Source of the DNA: Paracoccus sp. (in: a-proteobacteria)
GTDB lineage: Bacteria > Pseudomonadota > Alphaproteobacteria > Rhodobacterales > Rhodobacteraceae
Assembly: GCA_018056045.1 (NCBI GenBank)
Contig: JAGPGI010000166.1
Coordinates: 1-6,406 of the forward strand
Reading direction: 5' to 3'
DNA: 6,406 nt
Below are positions 1-5,876 of the stretch, in pieces. The notes below the pieces were generated by a model. That model was not told where the DNA came from. It was given only the letters and a program-made list of their open reading frames with translations, and did no database searches. Position numbers and translations under genes: made by a program. The stretch's first letter is position 1. Every line of letters starts with the position of its first letter.

Positions 1-10
1 TAAGAGACAG
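1..10 (+). other. Probable residual Tn5 mosaic-end (tagmentation adapter) sequence
   Basis: The first ten bases, TAAGAGACAG, are identical to the inner ten bases of the 19-bp Tn5 mosaic end, and in the orientation expected where an adapter joins an insert. They sit exactly at the window edge. The simplest reading is that this is the end of a contig with untrimmed library adapter, and that genomic sequence starts at base 11. It is not evidence for a Tn5 transposon in the genome, because no transposase or rest of the end is visible. Confidence 0.7.
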
Positions 11-95
11 TTCCCGCGCCCTCGCTGCATCCGGCACCTGCCGCCAATGGCCGCGGGGCCTAGGCTCGGGGCATGATACCGGCCGGGGCGGAGGG
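11..95. other. Short non-coding or undetermined edge region downstream of the GST gene
   Basis: This stretch follows the GST stop codon and reaches the probable contig end. A minus-strand ATG at 30-28 could open another gene (MQRGRGN...), but too few codons remain to judge and the upstream AGGTG is a weak ribosome binding site. On the plus strand two short open frames end at TAG 61-63 and TGA 74-76, and either could be the tail of a convergent gene. A GCCTAGGC palindrome at 58-65 has no loop and no T-run, so it is not called a terminator. Confidence 0.4.
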
Positions 96-755
96 TTACT
101 CCGGCTCGGCCAGCCGTTCCCGCCACATCTGCTGAAAGGCCGGGCGGGCTTGGCAATCGGCCAGCCAGGCATGCAGGGCCGGGAACTGCTCGATCAGCTC
201 GCCATGGCTTTGGGCATAGCGCACCACCTCGGCCATATTGATATCGGCCACGGTAAAGCGGCCGCCCAGCATATGGCCGGAGCGGGCCAGATGGTCGTCC
301 AGCAGCCGGAACGGGCGCACCAGCCGTTCGGCGGCATTGTTGATGCTGGCCTGATCGGCGCCCGATTGCGCCTGTCCGGCGCGATGCAGGAACAGGATGG
401 TCAGCGCGTCCGGCTCGATGGTGGTGCAGGCGTAAAAGCTCCATTGCAGCATCAGCGCATCCTCGGCCGCGTCGGCGGGGCCAAAGGGCTGGCCGTATTT
501 GCGTGCCAGATGCAACGTGCAGGCCAGCGATTCCGACAGTGTCAGGTCGCCGTCCTGAATGACCGGGATCGCGCCCGCAGGCGAGATTTTCAGAAAGCCG
601 GGGCTGTGGGTATTCAGCGGCGCGTCGGCGGCATCGGGATCGGACAGGCGATAGGCCTGGATCACCGGCACCTGTTTGAAGGGTATGCCGATTTCATGGC
701 ACAGCCAGATGATGCGCGAGGCGCGCGAGCGGGTGACGCCATAGATGGTCAGCAT
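96..755 (-). CDS. Glutathione S-transferase family protein
   Basis: The 219-residue product has the usual length of a cytosolic GST. Residues 1-85 form the thioredoxin-like glutathione-binding domain: beta-strand MLTIYG, then a first helix beginning TRSRASR, then GAIPVI with the cis-proline at P64, and the glutathione-binding pair E75-S76 in LSESLA. Residues about 95-215 form the helical domain, with the N-capping box FTVADI (T168, D171) and the ending QFPALHAWLADCQARPAF typical of GSTs. Ser10 and Ser13 lie near the usual thiol-activating position, but I cannot say which acts. By family, such proteins conjugate or reduce electrophiles with glutathione in the cytosol; the substrate is unknown and I assign no class. 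The ATG at 755 is supported by GGAGA (765-761) five bases upstream. The gene lies 38 nt after the dipeptidase stop and may be last in the operon. Confidence 0.93.
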   Translation of the reverse strand: MLTIYGVTRSRASRIIWLCHEIGIPFKQVPVIQAYRLSDPDAADAPLNTHSPGFLKISPAGAIPVIQDGDLTLSESLACTLHLARKYGQPFGPADAAEDALMLQWSFYACTTIEPDALTILFLHRAGQAQSGADQASINNAAERLVRPFRLLDDHLARSGHMLGGRFTVADINMAEVVRYAQSHGELIEQFPALHAWLADCQARPAFQQMWRERLAEPE

Positions 756-793
756 GATGGTCTCCGATCAGGTCTGCGGCGAAGGTGGCGCAG

Positions 794-1969
794 TCAGAGC
801 GTCTCGGCAAGATAGCGCATCATGTTGCCGCCCATGACCTTGGCGATCTGCGCCTCGGTCAGGCCCTGATCCAGCAGCGCCTGCGTCAGCGCCGCCAGAT
901 GCGCGGTATCGAAGGGTGCATCGACCGAGCCGTCATAATCAGAACCCAGCGAGACGTGATCCTCGCCCACCAGCGCGATGGCGGCCTTGATGGTCTCGGC
1001 GATGGCGGTCGGGGTCTTGCCGCAGACCACATCCGCCCAATAGCCGATGCCGATGAGGCCGCCTTTCCGCGCGATGGCCCTGACCAGATCGTCGGGCAGG
1101 TTGCGGGTCGTGGCGCAGCGGCCATGGATGCCGGTATGGGACAGGATCGGCCTTGTGCCGGGAATGGCCAGCACGTCGCGCACCATCTGCGGGCTGGCAT
1201 GGGCAAGGTCGATGATCATGCGCCGTTCCAGCATCTGCGCGACCACCTCGCGGCCGAAGTCGCTCAGGCCGGTGCCGGCCTGTCCGTGCAGACTGCCGCC
1301 CAGCTCGTTGTCGAAGAAATGTGTCAGCCCGATCAGCCGGAAGCCGGCGCCGTAAAGCACCTGGAGATTGCCGATCTGGCCCTCGAGCGGGTGGCCGCCC
1401 TCGGTGCCAAGGATGGCGCCGACGGTTTTCGCGCCGTTCTGGCGCGCGGCCAGCAGCGCCTGCAGATCGTCGGCCGAACGGATCAGCACCAGTTGATCGG
1501 GGGCACGGTCTGCGGCACGCTGCAGCGCCTTGGCCTGCACCAGCGCGCGCTCCTTGAGGCTGAACCAGCTTGAGGGCGGGCGCAGCTGGCCGATGAACAG
1601 AGGCGTGATATTGTCGGGCGCATCCGTCGCGTTCTGGCCGTAATTCTGCCCGCGCGGGCTTTTGGTGACGGTGGTGAAGACCTGCACCGCGACATTTCCC
1701 TGGATCAGGCGGGGAATATCGGTATGGCCGCGATCCGCCTGATCGAGCAGGTCGCGATCCCACATCAGCGCATCCGAATGCCAGTCGCCGATCACCAGCC
1801 GGTCATGCAGCGCCTGCGCCTCGGGTGAAACCGGCCAACCCGCCTCGGGCATGGTGACGGGGTTCAGGCGGCGCTCCACAAAGGCCGGACCCCAGACCGC
1901 CACCACGACGGCCGCCAGCAGGGCCAGCGCCACGAGCCACAGGAATATGCGCCGGATCACGCGGATCAT
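794..1969 (-). CDS. Membrane-anchored dipeptidase, peptidase family M19 (renal dipeptidase type)
   Basis: The 391-residue zinc peptidase is predicted to hydrolyse dipeptides. An N-terminal hydrophobic helix (about residues 8-26, after MIRVIRR) with no clear cleavage site suggests an inner-membrane anchor with the enzyme facing the periplasm. All M19 metal ligands can be placed: H64 and D66 in GDWHSD, bridging E190 in GTEGGH, H257 in IDLAHAS, H278 in ILSHTG and D344 in GSDYDG. H217 (LTHFFDN) and R289 (TTRNLPDD) fall where human DPEP1 has H152 and R230, and the E-to-H (27), H-to-H (21) and H-to-R (11) intervals match DPEP1 exactly, so the active site looks intact. The frame stays open upstream to 2401, but that extension overlaps the preceding gene antiphase and lacks M19 character. 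ATG 1969 is preceded by AGGGGGA (1980-1974), so it is preferred. By family the enzyme could also act on D-amino-acid or other atypical dipeptides; the substrate is not readable from sequence. Confidence 0.93.
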   Translation of the reverse strand: MIRVIRRIFLWLVALALLAAVVVAVWGPAFVERRLNPVTMPEAGWPVSPEAQALHDRLVIGDWHSDALMWDRDLLDQADRGHTDIPRLIQGNVAVQVFTTVTKSPRGQNYGQNATDAPDNITPLFIGQLRPPSSWFSLKERALVQAKALQRAADRAPDQLVLIRSADDLQALLAARQNGAKTVGAILGTEGGHPLEGQIGNLQVLYGAGFRLIGLTHFFDNELGGSLHGQAGTGLSDFGREVVAQMLERRMIIDLAHASPQMVRDVLAIPGTRPILSHTGIHGRCATTRNLPDDLVRAIARKGGLIGIGYWADVVCGKTPTAIAETIKAAIALVGEDHVSLGSDYDGSVDAPFDTAHLAALTQALLDQGLTEAQIAKVMGGNMMRYLAETL

Positions 1970-2040
1970 GCCGTCCCCCTTTTGCCTTCGGGCGGCAGGA
2001 TAGGGCGTCAGGCCGGGGGATGCGACCGAAAAAGGCCGGC
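1970..2040 (-). promoter_or_regulatory. Intergenic leader of the dipeptidase gene with strong ribosome binding site
   Basis: This 71-nt gap separates the unknown gene's TAA stop from the dipeptidase ATG. The purine-rich AGGGGGA at 1980-1974, four bases before the ATG, fixes the start. A T-run (TTTTT) follows a GCCGGCC on the minus strand just after the upstream stop, but no stem with a usable loop precedes it, so I do not call a terminator. No clear promoter is visible, so read-through from the upstream genes is likely. Confidence 0.5.
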
Positions 2041-2622
2041 TTACCGCGTGAGCAGCAGCGGCAAGAGCAGCGCGCTTGACTGGCCGTCGGATTCCTCTTC
2101 GCAGCGAAAACGGACCAGCACCACCGGGGGCGCGCCGCTGCGGTCGTCCAGCCGGGTCGGGTCGGCAATGCTGCATTGCGCGACGGTGAACTGCCGGCCC
2201 GACAGCAGATCGCCAAGTCCTAGCGGTCCAAAGCGCGTGTAATCGGGGATGTCTTCCGCCAGCGCGGCTTGCGAGGCGGCGAGACTGTCCAGCATCTCCT
2301 GCAGGGGGCGGCGATAGGTCTGGCCATCGCCATAGCTGACGCTTACCATGCCGTCCTGCTCGTGCAACGCGCCGGGGGGCAGGTCGAAATCGCCCTGCCA
2401 TGACAGGGGCCGGGCCCGCAGCTCTTGCAGGATGTCATAGGGATTGACCGCGCCGGCGATCGGCTCGTGCAGGACCAGCACCGCACCCTTGCCCAGAGCG
2501 AAGACCTCGTCGCTGACATTCACGATATCGGGCGGTGTCGCGCCCGCCGGGCCCAGCGAGGCAAGCCCAAGGTCAAGCGCGACGCCTCCGCGCCGGCTTG
2601 CCTTGGGCCTGCGCAGGCTCAT
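2041..2622 (-). CDS. Conserved-looking protein of unknown function coupled to pepF
   Basis: I do not recognise the family of this 193-residue protein. It starts with a basic stretch (RRPKASRR), followed by a segment at 12-28 that is too weakly hydrophobic and carries an Asp, so it is a poor signal peptide. The body is acidic and mixed alpha/beta in appearance, with a hydrophobic strand GAVLVLHEP near 46-54, a central helix-like stretch QEMLDSLAASQAALAED (108-124), cysteines at 150 and 174, and a hydrophobic tail ending LLLPLLLTR. No metal-binding or nucleotide-binding motif is evident. Codon use resembles the neighbours. Its ATG overlaps the pepF stop as ATGA at 2622-2619, so translation is probably coupled. 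GAGG (2636-2633) lies ten bases upstream, and a closer GGAGG is almost adjacent to the start. Position between two peptidase genes hints at an accessory role in peptide turnover, but nothing in the sequence demonstrates it. Confidence 0.82.
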   Translation of the reverse strand: MSLRRPKASRRGGVALDLGLASLGPAGATPPDIVNVSDEVFALGKGAVLVLHEPIAGAVNPYDILQELRARPLSWQGDFDLPPGALHEQDGMVSVSYGDGQTYRRPLQEMLDSLAASQAALAEDIPDYTRFGPLGLGDLLSGRQFTVAQCSIADPTRLDDRSGAPPVVLVRFRCEEESDGQSSALLLPLLLTR

Positions 2623-4472
2623 GCCTCCATCGCCTCGAGCTCGTCGATGAAGCCCTCGATCATCGACAGGCCCTTGTCCCAGAAGGCCGGGTCCGAGGCA
2701 TCAAGGCCAAAGGGCGCCAGCAATTCCTTGTGATGCTTGGATCCGCCCGCCGCCAGCAGATCGAAATATTTCGACTGAAAGTCGGGCAACCCGCCCTCAT
2801 AGGTGGCGTAAAGCGCGTTCACCAGCCCGTCGCCAAAGGCATAGGCATAGACATAGAAGGGTGAATGCACGAAATGCGGCACATAGGTCCAGAAGGTCTC
2901 ATAGCCGGGCATGAATTCGAAGGCATCGCCAAGGCTTTCGCCCTGCACCGACATCCACAGCGCGTTGATGTCTTCAGGGGTCAGTTCGCCCTCGGCGCGG
3001 GCGGCATGCAGCTTGCATTCGAAATCATAGAAGGCGATCTGGCGCACGACCGTGTTGATCATGTCCTCGACCTTGCCGGCCAGAAGCGCCTTGCGCTCGG
3101 CCTTGTCGGTGGTCCTGGCCAGCAGCGCGCGGAAGGTCAGCATCTCGCCAAAGACCGAGGCCGTCTCGGCCAGCGTCAGCGGAGTCGCGGCCAGAAGCTC
3201 GCCCTGACCGGCGGCCATGCGCTGGTGGACGCCGTGGCCCAGCTCATGCGCCAGCGTCATCACGTCGCGCGGCTTGCCCAGATAGTTCAGCAGCACATAG
3301 GGATGCACCGTCGTCACCGTCGGATGCGCGAATGCGCCGGGGGCCTTGCCGGGTTTCACGCCGGCATCAATCCAGCCCTTGTCAAAGAAGGGCTCGGCCA
3401 ATTCGGCCAGTTTCGGCGAAAAGCTGGCATAGGCGTCCAGCACCGTGGCGCGGGCCTCGGGCCAGGCGATCAGGCGCGGGGTCTCGGTCGGCAGCGGGGC
3501 GTTGCGGTCCCAGACCTGCAGCTTGTCGAGACCCAGCCATTTGGCCTTGAGCCGGTAATAGCGATGCGAGAGCCGCGGATAGGCGGCGGTCACCGCGTTC
3601 CTGAGCGCCTCGACCACTTCGGGCTCGACATGGTTTGACAGATGCCGCGCGGTCTGCGGCGTCGGCATCTTGCGCCATCTGTCCTCGACGGCCTTTTCCT
3701 TGGCCAGCGTATTGTGGATGCGCGCGAAGATCTTGATATTCTTGCCAAACACTTCGGCCAGCGCATGGGCGCCGGCTTCGCGCCGGGCGCGGTCGTGATC
3801 CGAGAGCAGGTTCAGCGTCGCCTCGATGCCCAGCGTCTCGCCGTCCACGTCGAAGGTCAGCCCGGCGGTGGTCTCGTCAAAGAGCCGGTTCCATGCCGCG
3901 GCGCCGACCACGGAATTGTCGTGCAGGAAACGCTCGAGCTCATCGGAAAGCTGATAGGGGCGCATGGCGCGCATGCGGTCAAAGACCGGCTTGTAGCGCG
4001 CCGGACCATCGGCGGCGGTGAAGACCTCGCGATAGCGGTCTTCTGGGATGCGGTTGAATTCGAGGCTGAAGAACACGAGCTTGGTCGTGTCATTGGTGAT
4101 GCGGTCCTGCAGGTCGCCCATCTGCTTGGCGCGCGCCGCATCGGTGGTGTTCTGGTAATAGCGCAGCCCGACATAGGACATCAGCCGGCCGACCAGCACG
4201 TCGATCTGCTGATAGCGCTCGACGCATTCCAGCATCTTTGCCGGCGAAAGCGAGATCAGCCGCCCCTCGAAGTCGCGGGCGAAATCGCTGCAGGCCTTTT
4301 CCAGCGTCTCGAGGTCGCGCGCCAGTTCCGGAGCGTCGGGTGCCGGATAAAGATCCGTCAGATCCCAGTCGGGCAGCACGCCCAGATCTGGCGCGTCCTT
4401 GGGGACGGGCAGGGCGTTCTCATCGCGCAGCAGGATGGGGCCGAACGAGCTATACGAGGGAATCGTCATCAT
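2619..4472 (-). CDS. pepF: Oligoendopeptidase F, peptidase family M3
   Basis: The 617-residue zinc metallopeptidase is close to the usual PepF length (about 600) and should cleave oligopeptides in the cytosol; no signal peptide is present. The N-terminal start DWDLTDLYPAPDAPEL (about 35-50) is typical of the PepF/M3B N-terminal domain. The helical body leads to the zinc motif HELGH (H409, E410, H413), with the third ligand E436 in TLAETAS 23 residues on. Near the C-terminus, the run PHFVHSPFYVYAYAFG (532-547) holds the conserved His and Tyr residues of the M3 active site. All key residues are present. Two adjacent ATGs (4472 and 4469) share AAGAGGA (4482-4476); the spacing is three bases to the first and six to the second, so the second Met may be the true start (616 residues). 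The stop overlaps the next gene as ATGA. The 100-nt upstream gap with an inverted repeat could carry its own promoter. Confidence 0.95.
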   Translation of the reverse strand: MMTIPSYSSFGPILLRDENALPVPKDAPDLGVLPDWDLTDLYPAPDAPELARDLETLEKACSDFARDFEGRLISLSPAKMLECVERYQQIDVLVGRLMSYVGLRYYQNTTDAARAKQMGDLQDRITNDTTKLVFFSLEFNRIPEDRYREVFTAADGPARYKPVFDRMRAMRPYQLSDELERFLHDNSVVGAAAWNRLFDETTAGLTFDVDGETLGIEATLNLLSDHDRARREAGAHALAEVFGKNIKIFARIHNTLAKEKAVEDRWRKMPTPQTARHLSNHVEPEVVEALRNAVTAAYPRLSHRYYRLKAKWLGLDKLQVWDRNAPLPTETPRLIAWPEARATVLDAYASFSPKLAELAEPFFDKGWIDAGVKPGKAPGAFAHPTVTTVHPYVLLNYLGKPRDVMTLAHELGHGVHQRMAAGQGELLAATPLTLAETASVFGEMLTFRALLARTTDKAERKALLAGKVEDMINTVVRQIAFYDFECKLHAARAEGELTPEDINALWMSVQGESLGDAFEFMPGYETFWTYVPHFVHSPFYVYAYAFGDGLVNALYATYEGGLPDFQSKYFDLLAAGGSKHHKELLAPFGLDASDPAFWDKGLSMIEGFIDELEAMEA

Positions 4473-4475
4473 TTG

Positions 4476-4482
4476 TCCTCTT
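4476..4482 (-). promoter_or_regulatory. Ribosome binding site of pepF, favours the second ATG
   Basis: AAGAGGA on the minus strand lies three bases before ATG 4472 and six bases before ATG 4469. The spacing suits the second codon better, which would remove one Met from the protein. Confidence 0.6.
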
Positions 4483-4500
4483 GAATGGCGCGAATGTGAC

Positions 4501-4532
4501 CTTTGCGGCCTCTATCTGCAAGCACCGCAAAG
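4501..4532. repeat. Perfect 8-bp inverted repeat between the hydrolase and pepF genes
   Basis: CTTTGCGG at 4501-4508 and CCGCAAAG at 4525-4532 are exact reverse complements separated by 16 bases. The element lies in the only 100-nt non-coding gap inside the minus-strand gene run, 41 bases after the hydrolase stop and 28 bases before the pepF start. As RNA it could form a hairpin with a large loop; no T-run follows on the minus strand, so it is not a classic intrinsic terminator. As DNA the half-sites are 24 bp apart centre to centre, compatible with a dimeric regulator. A poor promoter-like pair, TTGCAG and CACATT with 17 bases between, runs through it on the minus strand; I give that little weight. 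Confidence 0.6.
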
Positions 4533-4572
4533 AAGATTGGATCAAATCCGAGACTTGCGCGAATTAACCATC

Positions 4573-5511
4573 TTAGCCATGCGCTCCGAAATGGCCGATG
4601 GCGGCCTGCAGGAAAGCGCCGCGGATCGAGTCGCGCTCCATCATCGGTTCGTGCCGGCTGTCGGGCAATTCCAGCAGCCGGGTGCCGGGCCAGTTCGCGG
4701 CGCGGCTGCGGATCGCCTCGGCCGAGACCACCCGCTCGCGGCTGCCAACCGCGATCAGCGCCGGCAGCTCGGGTGCGGGCAGGGCGGCAAGCCGGCGGCA
4801 TTCCAAAAGCGCGGCCCGCACCCAGTCATTGGTGGCGCCGCCCAAGGCGATCTCGGGCCAGCTTGCGGTTTCGGCCACGATGCGGCCCCAGCGCGGCCCG
4901 TCGCTGGTCAGAAGGTTGTCACGGTAAGGGTCGGCCAGCACGAAACTGTCATTTCCGCCCGAACCGGGCGCCGGGCGCCCGCCACGCCCCAGCCGCACCA
5001 ACAGCCCGGCCATAGCCAGCGCGATCCCTTCGGGCAGGCCGCGCAGGTTGATGCCCAGCATCGGCGCAGAAAATGCCGCGCTGCGCACCGGCAGCCCATT
5101 CATCAGCGCCGCCAGCCCGATGGTGCCGCCCATGGAATGCGCAAGCATGTGATAGGGTTGCGGCAGGTCCAGTTCCTGCGCGGCGATGACCAGTTCGATC
5201 ACGTCGCGCTGGTAATCGGCGAAATCGGCGATATGGCCCGGCGCCGGATCGGGCAGCAGCCGGTCCGAAAGGCCCTGACCGCGCCAGTCCACGGCCAGCA
5301 CATCGTAACCCGCCTCGTTCAGGTCTGCCGCGACCTGAGCGTATTTTTCCAGATATTCGGTCCGGCCGGTGAACAGCAGCACCGTGCCGATGGGCCGCCC
5401 GGCCCGCCACAGCCCCGCCCGCAGCCGGATGCCGTCCTCGGTCCGCAGCCAGAAGCAACGGACCGTGGGCAGCGGATCGCCGGGCAGGGTGTAGAAGGGC
5501 GCGGGCGTCAT
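4573..5511 (-). CDS. Alpha/beta hydrolase, PldB-like lysophospholipase / monoacylglycerol lipase family
   Basis: The 312-residue serine hydrolase is predicted to cleave acyl esters such as lysophospholipids or monoglycerides; true substrate unknown. Visible in order: the strand TVLLFTGRTEYLEKY (43-57), the bacterial PldB version of the oxyanion loop; DWRGQGLSDR (75-84); the nucleophile elbow AHSMGG with Ser126; a cap region at about 150-230; and the C-terminal SRHEPM with His287 as catalytic base. The acid is normally an Asp in a G-x-x-D-x-V-V motif, and here the matching segment is GSRERVV with Glu259. No signal peptide or membrane helix is seen, so it is likely cytosolic. The ATG at 5511 has no clear Shine-Dalgarno sequence; the start lies in a duplicated 17-bp unit and overlaps the stop of a six-codon mini-ORF, suggesting coupling to upstream translation. 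SCP2 is 21 nt upstream. Family placement is firm, the exact enzyme name is not. Confidence 0.92.
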   Translation of the reverse strand: MTPAPFYTLPGDPLPTVRCFWLRTEDGIRLRAGLWRAGRPIGTVLLFTGRTEYLEKYAQVAADLNEAGYDVLAVDWRGQGLSDRLLPDPAPGHIADFADYQRDVIELVIAAQELDLPQPYHMLAHSMGGTIGLAALMNGLPVRSAAFSAPMLGINLRGLPEGIALAMAGLLVRLGRGGRPAPGSGGNDSFVLADPYRDNLLTSDGPRWGRIVAETASWPEIALGGATNDWVRAALLECRRLAALPAPELPALIAVGSRERVVSAEAIRSRAANWPGTRLLELPDSRHEPMMERDSIRGAFLQAAIGHFGAHG

Positions 5512-5540
5512 GGCATCACGAAAGTCATGGCATCACGAAA
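5507..5540. repeat. Perfect 17-bp tandem duplication across the SCP2 stop and hydrolase start
   Basis: GTCATGGCATCACGAAA occurs twice head to tail, at 5507-5523 and 5524-5540, with no mismatch. On the minus strand each copy reads TTTCGTGATGCCATGAC. The upstream copy holds the SCP2 stop (TGA 5535-5533) and the downstream copy supplies the hydrolase ATG (5511-5509). With a single copy, the stop and start would be only four bases apart; the duplication widens this to 21. This looks like a recent slippage event, since both copies are identical. Confidence 0.95.
5508..5528 (-). other. Six-codon mini-ORF created by the tandem duplication, overlapping the hydrolase start
   Basis: The spare ATG in the upstream repeat copy (5528-5526) opens the frame M-T-F-V-M-P and ends at TGA 5510-5508, which overlaps the hydrolase ATG as ATGA. 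It could pass ribosomes that re-initiate after the SCP2 stop on to the hydrolase start, or it may be a neutral by-product. There is no Shine-Dalgarno sequence of its own. Whether it is translated is not shown by the sequence. Confidence 0.35.
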
Positions 5541-5817
5541 GCAGTGCGCCCAGTTTCATCGCGGTGCCCATCGAGCCATCGACCTTGAGCTTGCCGGTCA
5601 TGAAGGCCAGGGTCGGGTTCACGTCGCCGCTGAGCAGGCCCTCGAAGGTGGCGCGGTCGGCGGTCAGGGTGACATCGGCCTCTTCATCGGCTGCGCGCGC
5701 GCCGCTGGCATCGATGAAGACCGCGCCTTCGCCCTCGATGACGAATTTCGCGGTGCCTTCGAAGCCCCGGGCTTTCTCGTCCAGCGCGGCCACGGCGGCC
5801 TCGACGACTTTGCTCAT
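5533..5817 (-). CDS. SCP2 sterol-binding domain protein, single-domain
   Basis: The 94-residue protein is one stand-alone SCP2 domain, the normal size for the short bacterial form. The helix VVEAAVAALDEKARGFEG (4-21) is followed by the beta-sheet core KFVIEGEGAVFID (24-36) and ADVTLTADRATFEGLLSG (47-64), and then the most diagnostic segment, NPTLAFMTGKLKVDGSMGTAMKL (67-89). The family forms a hydrophobic tunnel for sterols, fatty acids or acyl-CoA; in bacteria the natural ligand is usually unknown. It is cytosolic, with no signal peptide. The ATG at 5817 has a good AGGAGA (5829-5824) six bases upstream. It is probably first in the minus-strand operon and directly precedes a lipase-like hydrolase, which supports a lipid-related role by inference. 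The stop codon lies in a 17-bp tandem duplication, but the C-terminus is otherwise normal for the family. Confidence 0.93.
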   Translation of the reverse strand: MSKVVEAAVAALDEKARGFEGTAKFVIEGEGAVFIDASGARAADEEADVTLTADRATFEGLLSGDVNPTLAFMTGKLKVDGSMGTAMKLGALLS

Positions 5818-5870
5818 TCTCGATCTCCTGTTCTCGTGTCTGGTATTGCCCGTAGCGGACGTTTACATGG

Positions 5871-5876
5871 AGTATA
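5871..5876 (-). promoter_or_regulatory. Possible -10 element of the SCP2 operon promoter
   Basis: TATACT on the minus strand (5876-5871) differs from the consensus TATAAT at one base and would start transcription near 5864, giving a leader of about 47 nt before the SCP2 ATG. No convincing -35 hexamer lies 16-18 bases upstream, so the call is tentative. The hexamer overlaps the start region of the divergent TPR gene, so promoter use and translation start would share the same bases. Confidence 0.3.

Noticed and set aside
1..10. A genomic Tn5-like transposon end
   Set aside because: Only the inner ten bases are present, exactly at the edge, with no transposase gene. Library adapter explains it better.
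58..65. GCCTAGGC palindrome after the GST gene
   Set aside because: Eight bases without loop or T-run; short palindromes are expected by chance in GC-rich DNA.
2020..2045. GCCGGCC followed by TTTTT just after the stop of the unknown gene, as an intrinsic terminator
   Set aside because: GCCGGC is self-complementary without room for a loop, and wider pairings give only about five base pairs with a long loop.
1970..2401. Upstream extension of the dipeptidase frame, to a 535-residue protein starting at 2401
   Set aside because: The extra residues are Arg/Pro/Ala-rich, overlap the preceding gene in another frame and have no M19 features. ATG 1969 has a strong ribosome binding site and yields a proper membrane anchor.
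785..3638. Plus-strand open frames at 785-1573 and 2865-3638
   Set aside because: Both lie opposite the dipeptidase and PepF coding regions, show His/Gly/Arg-rich low-information sequence and match no family.
3642..4484. Plus-strand 280-codon open frame opposite the PepF N-terminal half
   Set aside because: It is an antisense shadow with no recognisable motif; the PepF frame on the other strand is unambiguous.
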